A DNA stretch of 64,000 nucleotides from Verrucomicrobiaceae bacterium (GCA_027486585.1 JAIXOU010000064.1:1-64000); one strand, 5' to 3'; counted from the stretch's first letter, positions 42,759-50,876 are shown. Program-made: numbers and translations. The notes: generated by a model not told the origin, from the sequence alone.

Positions 42759-43574
42759 TTAGATCCCCCATCGAGCGCCCGCGATTGCACCCACGAGAAT
42801 GGGACAATAATGTCCAGGATATGAAAATTTGAATGCGGCATCCAGAGCGGATCCAAAATCTGAACTGCTCTGCACAATCGACACTGCGGCGCGAAGCACC
42901 TCTGGAGCATAACCTCCTTTGTTCAACGGACTCGAATCTGGAAGCAGCAGTGAGAACTTTGACTTACCTTTAACTTCCTTGGCCGTCTGACCTATTGCCT
43001 CCTGCCAATCCATTCCATTGATCAAATGTCTGCATAGCAAAACAACGGCGGCAGAGGCTTCGCCGGCATCTGGATGCAAATGTGTTAAGCGCGCCTCAGT
43101 TCTAGCGAGATCGGCCAATGCATTGGTTGGTAAAAAGGGCATCATAGCCAACACGGAGGCTCTGTGAGCGGGGTTGCAGCCAGCGGTCATCCCACCCGCT
43201 TCATTATCGACCATCTCGACTGCCCTATTGTGATTAATGCCCCCCTGAACCAATTCAAAAACTCGATGAACCGTTGGTCCCGCATCGTAGGCTTGCTCTG
43301 TCCACTTCTGAAAATAAGTCTCAAAAACAGAGTTTGAATTAAACACCGTGTTTTTTTCAAAGCTCAGCTTGAGGCATTCGGCCATGGTTGTCACACCGCC
43401 GCTTAGATCGCCCTGCGTCAGACCTTTCCATAGACCGATTCTTCTTAGCGATTTTGGGTCTGTTATTTCGGTGAGTGTGCTGGATTCCATGTTTTCTTGT
43501 TCAGGTGCTTTCAGCCTACGCTTTGGACAGCCGGTTTCAAATTCTCTACTTAATTTTTCACGTTTGATGGGCAT
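42759..43574 (-). CDS. ADP-ribosylglycohydrolase-like protein with altered metal sites
   Basis: This protein of about 271 residues has the ARH fold pattern: GGMTAGCNPAHRASVLAMMPF, LTHLHPDAGEASAAVVLLCRHLINGMDWQEA and GGYAPEVLRAAVSIVQSSSDF. The last block ends in a segment (YPGHYCPILVGAIAGARWG) where the usual GGDTDT is replaced by GHYCP. The N-terminal DD cluster is also not obvious. It may be a pseudoenzyme, a binder of ADP-ribose or an altered enzyme. It is convergent with the NACHT gene, 5 bases apart, and divergent from the VWA gene. Confidence 0.75.
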   Translation of the reverse strand: MPIKREKLSREFETGCPKRRLKAPEQENMESSTLTEITDPKSLRRIGLWKGLTQGDLSGGVTTMAECLKLSFEKNTVFNSNSVFETYFQKWTEQAYDAGPTVHRVFELVQGGINHNRAVEMVDNEAGGMTAGCNPAHRASVLAMMPFLPTNALADLARTEARLTHLHPDAGEASAAVVLLCRHLINGMDWQEAIGQTAKEVKGKSKFSLLLPDSSPLNKGGYAPEVLRAAVSIVQSSSDFGSALDAAFKFSYPGHYCPILVGAIAGARWGI

Positions 43575-43624
43575 GTAGCCGAATCGTTCAGTAACCACCA
43601 AACCCCCTTATTGAATTCATTCTT

Positions 43625-44293
43625 ATGAACGACTCCCTTGCTGAAATCGCCTATATTCTCGATCGCTCCGGCTCCATGAGGCCAATGCAGGAGGCCGCAA
43701 TCACGGCCTTCAATGATTTTGTTTCTTCTCAGCGCGAAGTGCCCGGGCAGGCGCGCCTTACCCTAGTTCAGTTTGATGATCGTTATGAAGTGCCTGTTAG
43801 CGTGTGTGATCTTGCCAGTGTTCCTAAATTGACCAGAGCCACTTACACGCCCAGAGGAAGCACGGCGCTGCAGGATGCGATTGGTCGCACCATCCAGGAT
43901 ACCGCGCAGAGGATTGAATCTCTGCCTGAATCTGAGAAGCCGGGCAAAGTGATCTTCGCTATTTTTACAGATGGCCTTGAAAACGCTTCCCGAAAATATA
44001 CGCACCACCACGTGGGTGACCTCATCAGTCAATACAGGGACAAGCATGGATGGGAGTTCTTATTCCTTGCAGCCAATCAGGATGCCATCGCAAGCGCAGC
44101 TTCTCTAAACATGGATTCTCATCTCAGTGGCAACGTCGAGTTTTCCGAAAACGGTGTGAGAAGCACTGGCCATGCATGGTCGAGAAAAGTTCGCTCCATT
44201 CGCATGAAAAAGCTCGGAGAGATGGATGCCCAAGCCTTAGAAGACGATGTGAAGTCCATGAATGAAATCGTCAACGAAGAGAAGCAGAAATGA
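43625..44293 (+). CDS. VWA domain protein
   Basis: This 222-residue protein is a single VWA domain with an intact MIDAS: LDRSGSMRPMQ, Thr in RGSTALQDAIG, and Asp in FTDGLENAS. The C-terminus is polar and Glu/Lys-rich. It is divergent from the ARH-like gene, sharing a spacer of about 50 bases, and upstream of two small genes. It is similar in layout to stand-alone TerY-like and YfbK-type VWA proteins. Exact role unknown. Confidence 0.88.
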   Translation: MNDSLAEIAYILDRSGSMRPMQEAAITAFNDFVSSQREVPGQARLTLVQFDDRYEVPVSVCDLASVPKLTRATYTPRGSTALQDAIGRTIQDTAQRIESLPESEKPGKVIFAIFTDGLENASRKYTHHHVGDLISQYRDKHGWEFLFLAANQDAIASAASLNMDSHLSGNVEFSENGVRSTGHAWSRKVRSIRMKKLGEMDAQALEDDVKSMNEIVNEEKQK

Positions 44294-44414
44294 TCAACCG
44301 CTATCGATAAAGATTTTTTCACACTTGCGGTTCCTTCAACCGAATCATTCGATCAACCCCATCGACGAATACCCTCGGCTTCCACCAACTTCTACCCCAA
44401 CCCCACAACATCCA

Positions 44415-44603
44415 ATGCCTTCCCACCGTGTCCGTGTTTTTTATCGCTGGCTTGACCTCAAAAATGGCCAAGTCGCAGGTGCATCAAACTGCTCCATGCA
44501 TGCCCCCTCTCGAAGCGAGTCGGGCATTCTCAGCGAACTGGTTCGCCAGCAGCCGCACCTGCGAGGTTATCGAGTCGTCATCGAAAGCTTTGAATGGTTT
44601 TGA
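44415..44603 (+). CDS. Small unknown protein preceding the C39-like gene
   Basis: An ATG at 44415 opens a 62-codon frame (MPSHRVRVFYRWLDLKNGQ...) ending in SFEWF. It has a protein-like mix of residues and lies 13 bases before the C39-like gene start. It is in the plus frame of the longer track ORF 44262-44603, whose upstream part looks non-coding. No family recognised. Confidence 0.5.
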   Translation: MPSHRVRVFYRWLDLKNGQVAGASNCSMHAPSRSESGILSELVRQQPHLRGYRVVIESFEWF

Positions 44604-44616
44604 GAATGATACCTCT

Positions 44617-45123
44617 ATGGAATTGCACGACCAACACAGCAAACTGTGGAGCGGAGACACGGCTCCCTTTTTTCGGGATCGATCTTTCACTCCTCTAAAA
44701 CAGTCTGGACCGCATTGTGTGTCCACGGTGCTGGCAATGCTAACGAGAGAGGCACCCGAGATCATTCGCCCCAGGATTAATACTCAAAACCCTGTGACTT
44801 GGTCTGACTACCTGCTTGGACATGGCATGAAGCTGGCGTTTTGTCCGACCGATTGCCGACGCTTGGAGCATTATCTGGATGATCTACTAGCCCTCGATGA
44901 TCTTTTCACTCTAAGCTACTATAGCCCGAGCGATCCGGAAGCCATCTGTGCTGATCCCGATGAAAACGGCTGGATTTGCGGCTCGCACATTGTGCTACTG
45001 CATCGCGATCAGATCCTCGATCCTGCAAGCGGCGTGCGCACCGCCGCTCGCGAACACCAGGGCAGGGGACGCTCTACCAAGCGCATCTTCCGCGTTGTTC
45101 CTGCAAAGCATCTGCGAGGCTAG
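44617..45123 (+). CDS. C39-like (papain-fold) cysteine peptidase
   Basis: From the ATG at 44617 (MELHDQHSKLW) the protein is 168 residues. It has a Cys motif SGPHCVSTVLAMLTRE, a His motif GSHIVLLHRDQILDPASG with Asp after, and a middle helical part. That is the shape of C39-like peptidases. The substrate is not known. It follows the 62-residue ORF and a VWA gene. The track's longer start (44428) is not protein-like over its first part. Confidence 0.72.
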   Translation: MELHDQHSKLWSGDTAPFFRDRSFTPLKQSGPHCVSTVLAMLTREAPEIIRPRINTQNPVTWSDYLLGHGMKLAFCPTDCRRLEHYLDDLLALDDLFTLSYYSPSDPEAICADPDENGWICGSHIVLLHRDQILDPASGVRTAAREHQGRGRSTKRIFRVVPAKHLRG

Positions 45124-45417
45124 TAAAGCTGCCCGAATCCATGTTGGAAGAATCATTCACCGACACTTCTAATTCATACTCCTGTTTACGCCGCAGGAAT
45201 CGATAAACCAAGTGGTTGATCAGATGGAGTCGGCATGGAGCAGGCCCAAAAGCTTCTTCTTGTCGTGCCAGACATCCCGCAGTGTCTTTTTTCTGACCTC
45301 TTGTAGGATGATCAAAACCATAATCGACTTCGACTCAGTAAGCTCCCATGAAGGCATGGGAGAGCATAAGCCTGAATGTCGTCTTATATAATACCCGCAA
45401 TCCTTCACCAGTAGCTA

Positions 45418-46344
45418 TTACCTTTGCAGCGCTTTCGCGATGCGCTTAATGACGGATTCCTCAATGCCTCGCCGGCGCATTTGGCGGTCGTTCCAGTGCA
45501 GCACTAAAGAGCGACCATAATTCTTCATGGGAGCGAATTCGCAGGTGACGACATCCTGCTCGGAAAGTCCGTGCGTGCCCAAGGAAGGGAGAAGTCCCGC
45601 GCACGCACCTTGCACGATCAATTCGCGGACTTGCAACAGCGAGTCACATTCTACCACCGGATGAAACTCTCCAGCAGCCGTGGCCATGGCAGCGCGAAAT
45701 GTCGTATCAAACTGACCGCCTCCGCCATTGGCGGCAAAGGGCAGGGAACGCCATACCGCCGGATCTGCGAGAGCGGATTTCGGTTTGTTCCCCATCAGTT
45801 TGCGAGAGGCACACAAAGTGAATGCCATCCGCATCCGCAATGACAGGCTCGACTTGAGCCGCAACTCTTCGGAAATGGCATCCTCGCGGACGATGGCAAA
45901 GTCGAGTTGCCCATCCCGAACGCTTGCGACGAGCTCGCTGCTACGCTGTGAGGAGAGTCGCAGTGCGGCGTCGCTGAGAGCACTCCGAATGCCGGCCACA
46001 CAAGGAACGACGAGCCATTCTAGAATGCTTGCACCAGCCCCGATGGAGAAGGTCATGCGTTGACCTTTCTGCAATTTTTGGAATTCACTCAAATCGTCAA
46101 ACTGTGCACGGGCCAATACTTTGAGCCGCGCACCGGCTTCGGAGAGCGCCAATGACTTTCCTCGTCGCACCGTGAGTTCAGTGGTGAAGTATTGTTCCAG
46201 CTCCCCGATCTGCCTGCTAATGAGGGCTTGACGGGCCAGGTTGCCTGGCGCGGCCTTGGCGATGGAGCCCGCCTCCGCAAAGGCTAAAAAGTTACGTAGA
46301 CGGTCAAGCGAGAGACCATTCAGGGCAGGGAGTGAATCATTCAT
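45418..46344 (-). CDS. LysR-family transcriptional regulator
   Basis: This 308-residue protein has an N-terminal helix-turn-helix (LRNFLAFAEAGSIAKAAPGNLARQALISRQIGELEQYF) followed by a periplasmic-binding-protein-like co-inducer domain. It is divergent from the metallophosphoesterase gene at 46420, about 75 bases away, which is therefore a likely target. Co-inducer unknown. The HTH deviates slightly from the usual one but keeps the SRQIxxLE pattern. Confidence 0.9.
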   Translation of the reverse strand: MNDSLPALNGLSLDRLRNFLAFAEAGSIAKAAPGNLARQALISRQIGELEQYFTTELTVRRGKSLALSEAGARLKVLARAQFDDLSEFQKLQKGQRMTFSIGAGASILEWLVVPCVAGIRSALSDAALRLSSQRSSELVASVRDGQLDFAIVREDAISEELRLKSSLSLRMRMAFTLCASRKLMGNKPKSALADPAVWRSLPFAANGGGGQFDTTFRAAMATAAGEFHPVVECDSLLQVRELIVQGACAGLLPSLGTHGLSEQDVVTCEFAPMKNYGRSLVLHWNDRQMRRRGIEESVIKRIAKALQR

Positions 46345-46419
46345 GCTTACTATTTAGTTATATATACCTTGTTTTGTCTCATGGTCCATCGCTTTGATTT
46401 AGGCAATGATGGTGGTGCT

Positions 46420-47355
46420 ATGAAACACAAACACTACGACCTGATCGGCGATATCCACGGACACCATGACAAACTCACCAATCTTCTCACGAAGCTCGGT
46501 TACCGCCCCAATGGCAAAAGCTTTCACCACGCCGAAGGTCGCCAAGTCATCTTCCTCGGTGACTACATTGATCGCGGTCCCAAGATTCGCGAGGTGCTCC
46601 ACACCGTGCGTGCCATGGTCGAGGCAGGGGATGCCCTCGCCATCATGGGTAACCATGAATTCAACGCCGTGGCTTTTCATACTCCCGACGGCAAAGGTGG
46701 GTATCTCAGAGAGCACAGCGAACGAAACGTTCGCAGTCATTCGGCTACTTTGACTGCCTTTGACGGCCGTGCCGCCGAATGGGAGGAATGGATTGAATGG
46801 TTCAAGCACCTGCCCATGTACCTTGACCTCGGTGAACTCCGCGCAGTGCATGCTGCCTGGGACGACCGTCATGTTGAGATGCTGGGCGGGACTCCCTTGT
46901 TGAATGACGCCTTCCTGTTGGCTGCTGCAACCAAGGGAACGCCTGAATACGCCGCCGTGGAGATCATGTTGAAAGGGCCAGAGATGATGCTTCCCGATGG
47001 CCTGTTCTTCCAGGATAAGGACGGCATCCACCGGAACATGATTCGCGTGCGTTGGTGGGCATTGAAAGAGGGCGAAGCCATCGAGACTTTGGCGATGCCG
47101 AAACCGATGGCGGCATCGTTTGGTAGGCTGACAGCAGACCAATTGAATGACCTACCCAACTATCCCGCAGATGCAGTGCCGGTCTTCTTAGGACACTACT
47201 GGTTGCCCACGCACTGGAAGAGAGCTCCGCTGGCTAAAAACATTGCGAGCCTCGATTTCAGTGGGGCATTCGGAAACAACCCTCTCACGGCCTACCGCTG
47301 GAATGGCGAGCGCGAGTTGACGCCTCTGAATTTCGTCAACAGCAGCCTCAACTAA
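46420..47355 (+). CDS. Metallophosphoesterase (calcineurin-like)
   Basis: The ATG at 46420 begins MKHKHYDLIGDIHGHHDKL. The three metallophosphatase blocks are present: GDIHGH, LGDYIDRGP and MGNHEFNA. A further block is GHYWLP. The enzyme would use two metal ions to hydrolyse a phosphodiester or phosphomonoester. It is divergent from the LysR gene and followed within 10 bases by a small unknown gene, so it is probably co-transcribed. Substrate unknown; Ap4A or protein phosphate are possible. Confidence 0.92.
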   Translation: MKHKHYDLIGDIHGHHDKLTNLLTKLGYRPNGKSFHHAEGRQVIFLGDYIDRGPKIREVLHTVRAMVEAGDALAIMGNHEFNAVAFHTPDGKGGYLREHSERNVRSHSATLTAFDGRAAEWEEWIEWFKHLPMYLDLGELRAVHAAWDDRHVEMLGGTPLLNDAFLLAAATKGTPEYAAVEIMLKGPEMMLPDGLFFQDKDGIHRNMIRVRWWALKEGEAIETLAMPKPMAASFGRLTADQLNDLPNYPADAVPVFLGHYWLPTHWKRAPLAKNIASLDFSGAFGNNPLTAYRWNGERELTPLNFVNSSLN

Positions 47356-47364
47356 AACAGCCCG

Positions 47365-47727
47365 ATGACTCCAAATCCCCAACTCCTGATTTTCTCCCAG
47401 GCCTCCCGTGAGTGCGCCATGCAGATGATGAGTAACGCCGCCTACATTCAGCGCGAACTACCCAAACTGGAACTCCCAGAACCAATCATCACCAAGATCA
47501 AGGCAGTGTGCGAATCGCTCATCGACACGAAGCACGATGTCATGACCGAGTTGTTCGAGCTTGCCGATGAAACCCAGACAGATGCTTCTAATGCGCCGAG
47601 AAAAGTCCAACGCATCGTTCAATGGCTATCCGAACCCATCGGCGAGATGCATCAACTGGTGACCCGACCTTCAGGTCTCCCTTCAGACGAATTCCCAATT
47701 GTTTGCGATCTTTCTTCTAGTGACTGA
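47365..47727 (+). CDS. Unknown 120-residue protein
   Basis: This is a helical protein of 120 residues with no membrane segment, starting 10 bases after the phosphoesterase gene. No known family seen. Two helices of about 25 residues around positions 20-70 give it a simple four-helix appearance. Likely in the same transcript as the phosphoesterase. Confidence 0.6.
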   Translation: MTPNPQLLIFSQASRECAMQMMSNAAYIQRELPKLELPEPIITKIKAVCESLIDTKHDVMTELFELADETQTDASNAPRKVQRIVQWLSEPIGEMHQLVTRPSGLPSDEFPIVCDLSSSD

Positions 47728-47753
47728 ATCAGCCTCGAATATTCTCAATGCCT

Positions 47754-48209
47754 TTAATGTCGCGAGCCTAGCAGCGGATCCGGTTCTGGTTCTACGCGTT
47801 TCGCAAACTGCGTGATGGGCCTCAAGCTACGTCGGTGATCGCAATGGCTGACAAAAAGAGTGCCGCTGCTCACATAGTAGATCGCGTCCTGTTTGAATCG
47901 GGTTCCGACACTGCAGGCCTCCTCGAATTTCAGCGTCGCAGCATAACCCGGTTCAGCGTGCTGGGTGATGGGAGAATATCCAGTGATCGTTCCTACAAGC
48001 TTCCCTCCCTTATCCAGTTCTTCGCGAAGAGCTTCATTGGCGGCGTGGTTGTCTTCTGTCGTCCACACCTCGCCCGTGGTGGCGTGGGCTGTGATGATGG
48101 CAAATGACTCAGGCAGTTCGGTGAAGGGTAAGCCGAGTTTGAATCGTGTGTCGAAGTAGGCAGGTGTCATCAGAGGGAAAAAATCAGGCCAAAGGGAGGG
48201 TTCAAGCAT
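47754..48209 (-). CDS. DUF3293 family protein
   Basis: This 151-residue protein has the DUF3293 pattern: AYFDTRFKLGLPFTELPESFAIITAH, TGYSPITQHAEPGYA and RFKQDAIYYVSSGTL. The function of this family is not known to me. It overlaps the upstream 52-residue gene by 8 bases, so the two are coupled. Confidence 0.82.
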   Translation of the reverse strand: MLEPSLWPDFFPLMTPAYFDTRFKLGLPFTELPESFAIITAHATTGEVWTTEDNHAANEALREELDKGGKLVGTITGYSPITQHAEPGYAATLKFEEACSVGTRFKQDAIYYVSSGTLFVSHCDHRRSLRPITQFAKRVEPEPDPLLGSRH

Positions 48210-48360
48210 CTACTGCCTCAACGACGGCATCCAGTCTTTCTTCGATCTCGCCCGCCAGCGCATCCAGCAGTTCATGCTGCTCCTCCTGCGTAAGCTTGGC
48301 AAGGACCTGATCGAGCAGGGTCGTGGTGGAGCGGATGAACTCACGGGCGTTTTGTTTCAT
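48202..48360 (-). CDS. Small 52-residue helical protein upstream of the DUF3293 gene
   Basis: This minus-strand frame is too short for the ORF track. It starts MKQNAREFIRSTTTLLDQVL and continues as an amphipathic helix rich in Leu/Glu, ending AVDA. It has a good start context, and its stop overlaps the DUF3293 start (ATGCTTGA). Just upstream lies the palindrome at 48363-48385, which may control both. Confidence 0.65.
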   Translation of the reverse strand: MKQNAREFIRSTTTLLDQVLAKLTQEEQHELLDALAGEIEERLDAVVEAVDA

Positions 48361-48362
48361 GG

Positions 48363-48385
48363 GTAGATATTACGATGTTATCTAC
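48363..48385. promoter_or_regulatory. Inverted repeat GTAGATA-N9-TATCTAC
   Basis: The 7-base arms are perfect with a 9-base spacer, centred just upstream of the 52-residue gene start. It is a candidate operator for the 52-residue/DUF3293 pair, but the regulator is unknown. Confidence 0.4.
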
Positions 48386-48536
48386 AGGGGGTGGTACATT
48401 TATGGGGTGTGGCTGCGAATATCCCTCTGTTTTTTGCAAGCAGATTCAAATCAAGCGCAACGTGTTAAAGTGCAATGGAGGTCATCAGCCTAGCTTATCA
48501 CGTTTTACCAGCCTCCATCATCTCCTTCATTTTAAG

Positions 48537-48833
48537 TTAAGAAGCCAGCGAACAAGGCTTAATGCGTGCGAGCACAGCGCCCATTTCCGCTTCCGTCACT
48601 TGACGGTCATAATGGGCTTGGAGATTGAGCCAGACTTCGGCTGGCCATTGGAAATAGCGGGAGAGGCGTAGTGCTGTGTCGGCAGTGATGGAGCGCTTGC
48701 CCTTCACGATCTCATTGATGCGGCGAGGTGGAACGCCGATGTCATGGGCGAGGCGGTATTCGGACAGGCCAAGGGGCATGATGAAATCCTCGCGGAGAAC
48801 CTCACCTGGATGAATGGGGACGTGTTTTTTCAT
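48537..48833 (-). CDS. higA: HigA antitoxin (XRE family)
   Basis: This 98-residue protein has the HigA layout: VPIHPGEVLREDFIMPLGLSEYRLAHDIGVPPRRINEIVKGKR, then TADTALRLSRYFQWPAEVWLNLQAHYD. It binds the HigB toxin and its own operator. The gene follows higB by 12 bases on the minus strand, the usual higBA order. A scar of a second copy lies at 18753-18900. Confidence 0.95.
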   Translation of the reverse strand: MKKHVPIHPGEVLREDFIMPLGLSEYRLAHDIGVPPRRINEIVKGKRSITADTALRLSRYFQWPAEVWLNLQAHYDRQVTEAEMGAVLARIKPCSLAS

Positions 48834-48845
48834 GGCGTGGGTGGG

Positions 48846-49127
48846 TTAATGGTAGTCTACGATTTCGACATCATGAGGGCCGTCTGATTCCCAGCGAAAA
48901 CAGATGCGCCATTGATCGTTGATGCGGATGGAGTGCTGGCCTTTGCGCTTGCCCTTGAGGGTCTCCAGTCGATTGCCGGGAGGAACGCGAAGCTGAATCA
49001 ATTCCGTGACAGCATGAAGCTGAGCGAGTTTGCGCAGGGCGGTGCGCTGGATGTCTGGCGGGAAGGCGCGGACTTTCTCCAGCCGAAACAAGCGGTCGGT
49101 GTCGTCGCAGGCAAATGAGCGAATCAT
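48846..49127 (-). CDS. higB: HigB toxin (RelE-like mRNA interferase)
   Basis: From the ATG at 49127 (MIRSFACDDTDRLFRLEK) the protein is 93 residues. It has the HigB motif LAQLHAVTELIQLRVPPGNRLETLKGKRKGQHSIRINDQWRICF ending in VEIVDYH. It cuts ribosome-bound mRNA. Together with higA it forms a complete module. I chose the ATG at 49127 over the track start 49172 because HigB proteins start with MI(K/R)SF. Confidence 0.95.
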   Translation of the reverse strand: MIRSFACDDTDRLFRLEKVRAFPPDIQRTALRKLAQLHAVTELIQLRVPPGNRLETLKGKRKGQHSIRINDQWRICFRWESDGPHDVEIVDYH

Positions 49128-49197
49128 GCATTGAAGTAAGTTAATAGTAACGCGAAGCGTTAAGGGTGGCAAGGGTAAAGCGCTGGCGTCGTAATCC

Positions 49198-49503
49198 TTA
49201 TTTCAGGCGCATCAGCTTTCCATCTCCTGCTCCGATGAGTATTCCGGCGGCGAATTCGACCAGCGGGTTTTCAATCGCTGCTTTTGTGGCGTGTCTGCCG
49301 AATAGTTCACGCTCCTGGCTCATCGTCTTCGGGCGGCTTTTGAGAGTTTCGAGGAACTTTGAAAAAACTGGAGAGATGGTGAGCGTCTGTCCGAATAACA
49401 AAAGAACCTTTGTCTTGGTGACATTTTCCAAGTCGAACCGGTTGTATAACTCACACCTACCATCAAACATGCTCATCGACATCATCACTCCCATTATGCT
49501 CAC
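49198..49503 (-). CDS. Unrecognised ORF of about 100 residues
   Basis: A 101-codon minus-strand frame starting MSIMGVMM contains a helical, moderately protein-like part (MFDGRCELYNRFDLENVTKTKVLLL, later LFGRHATKAAIENPLVEFAAGILIG). Several ATGs near the start make the true start uncertain. The antisense frame at 49166-49681 also has a partly protein-like end, so one of the two is a shadow. Confidence 0.4.
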   Translation of the reverse strand: MSIMGVMMSMSMFDGRCELYNRFDLENVTKTKVLLLFGQTLTISPVFSKFLETLKSRPKTMSQERELFGRHATKAAIENPLVEFAAGILIGAGDGKLMRLK

Positions 49504-49541
49504 CTTGTCACCCTCTTTACAGGAGGTGCTACCGATATCTT

Positions 49542-49685
49542 ATGACTGGAAAACCCAGAAATCGATCATCCAACTAGCCGATGGTTCCTTCCGCCCCAAT
49601 GACACCGGAACAACGCGCGGGACTCAATCTTTTGTTGGATTTCCTTCTCAACTCGCAATCGACGACGCCAACTCGGATTAATTGA
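49542..49685 (+). pseudogene. Short ORF split by an in-frame TAG, before a strong terminator
   Basis: A short frame (MTGKPRNRSSN) begins 14 bases after an AGGAGGT, meets TAG at 49575-49577, and continues in the same frame as PMVPSAPMTPEQRAGLNLLLDFLLNSQSTTPTRIN to TGA at 49683. The part after the stop looks helical and protein-like. This could be a 47-residue gene interrupted by a nonsense codon, or two tiny ORFs. The UUCG terminator follows 20 bases on. An overlapping 70-codon frame from 49472 (MLIDIITPIM...) is the rival reading. Confidence 0.35.
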
Positions 49686-49704
49686 TCTAAATGAGACCGA
49701 GCAG

Positions 49705-49740
49705 GTGAAGGCCTTCGGGCCTTCACTTTTTCTTTTTTTT
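49705..49740 (+). terminator. Strong rho-independent terminator with UUCG loop
   Basis: A 9-base-pair perfect stem (GTGAAGGCC / GGCCTTCAC) closed by a TTCG tetraloop is followed by TTTTTCTTTTTTTT. It ends only 6 bases before the ATG of the ATP-grasp gene, which is unusual. It may end an upstream small-gene transcript, or act as an attenuator for the ATP-grasp gene. Confidence 0.93.
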
Positions 49741-49746
49741 AATTCT

Positions 49747-50691
49747 ATGATTTTAATCCTCAGCTGGAGTGGCGATGAGACAACCGACATCATCGTCGAT
49801 GCGCTTCATCCTGTGCCGGTGTTTCGCTGGAATCTTGATTTGTGGGATCAATATGAAGCTCGTATTAGCCATGAAGGTTTCCGCATCAAAGATCCTGCGG
49901 GCAGGGTAGCGGATGAGAGCAACGTGATGGCAGTGTACCTGCGCAAGTTGTTCTTCAATCCTTGCCGCATTGATGTGCCTGCTGCTGGCAACGCGGAAGC
50001 CTGGAAGCGCGCCGAGCTGGAAGCCATCTGGCTGGGCATGAGAGATCTGGCTCAGGAGCAAGGCAAATTGGCCTTGGTGCATCCTGCGAGCACCGGCAGA
50101 TGGGGAAAGATTCGGCAGATGAGAGTCGCTCAAGAGTTTTTCCGAGTGCCAGACTGGTGGGTGATTGCCGGCGGCCGAATGGATGATGTACCCTCGCCCG
50201 TGGTGGCCAAGACTTTTACCGGCACTAACATTGGCGGTGGGATCATGCCTGTTCAAGAAGTACACCCATCCAAGCTTTCCACCGATTACCCTTGGTTTTT
50301 GCAGCGTAAAATGACCCCGGCGAGTCATGACGTGACCGTGGCCTGGGTAAATGGAGAGCTATTTGCTTATCAAGTCGATCGAAGCCTTTTCGAAGGTGAG
50401 GACGTTCGAATTCCATCCACAACATGGGAGCCTTTAAGGCTGACACAAGGAGAAACCGAAAACATAACGGAGTTCATGAAGCGAACTGGATATAGCTTTG
50501 GCAGACTTGATTTTCTAAAGGTAGATGGTGAACTCTGGTTTCTGGAAGTGAACCCGAACGGACAGTTTGCTTGGCTGGATTTGGACCGGAAGAGCGGCCT
50601 AATACATTCCGTTGCAGAAGCCATCAAGCGCGTCTGGGAGAAAAATCGTTTACTCCATACTGCATCGCAACAAGATCACGGAGCATCCTGA
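49747..50691 (+). CDS. ATP-grasp ligase (RimK/MvdD-type)
   Basis: From the ATG at 49747 the protein is 314 residues: an N-terminal Rossmann-like part (MILILSWSGDETTDIIVDAL) and an ATP-grasp core (VVAKTFTGTNIGGGIMPVQEV, LQRKMTPASHDVTVAWVNGELFAYQ). The metal-binding end is FLKVDGELWFLEVNPNGQFAWLDLD. The last block matches MvdD/TgmB-type ligases that modify peptides with omega-ester or amide links. No clear precursor peptide is proven; small frames upstream are candidates. Its GTG alternative start at 49705 lies inside the terminator stem. Confidence 0.88.
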   Translation: MILILSWSGDETTDIIVDALHPVPVFRWNLDLWDQYEARISHEGFRIKDPAGRVADESNVMAVYLRKLFFNPCRIDVPAAGNAEAWKRAELEAIWLGMRDLAQEQGKLALVHPASTGRWGKIRQMRVAQEFFRVPDWWVIAGGRMDDVPSPVVAKTFTGTNIGGGIMPVQEVHPSKLSTDYPWFLQRKMTPASHDVTVAWVNGELFAYQVDRSLFEGEDVRIPSTTWEPLRLTQGETENITEFMKRTGYSFGRLDFLKVDGELWFLEVNPNGQFAWLDLDRKSGLIHSVAEAIKRVWEKNRLLHTASQQDHGAS

Positions 50692-50876
50692 GTAGAATCT
50701 GAGAGAAGACGCCGAATCTTGTGTTTGATACGCTGAAGTTCCGGCAACTCTCCTGCTTCTGTCAGAGCTTTGGGAAGCATACGGGTAAGCTCTTCATCCA
50801 TCTGGAACAAATCCGTTTGCAGGCTCTCATTTGAGGCCTCAGCGGTTTTTGAAGAATGGCTGTCTAGGTTTTCCAT
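50676..50876 (-). CDS. Small acidic protein downstream of the sigma factor
   Basis: This 66-residue acidic protein (MENLDSHSSKTAEASNESLQTD...) starts 12 bases before the end of the sigma-factor gene, overlapping it. It is predicted helical with no membrane segment. A candidate anti-sigma or co-factor, by position only. Confidence 0.6.
   Translation of the reverse strand: MENLDSHSSKTAEASNESLQTDLFQMDEELTRMLPKALTEAGELPELQRIKHKIRRLLSDSTQDAP

Noticed and set aside
45220-45408. 62-codon minus frame between the C39-like and LysR genes
   Set aside because: No start signal, mixed composition and no neighbour logic; not reported as a gene.
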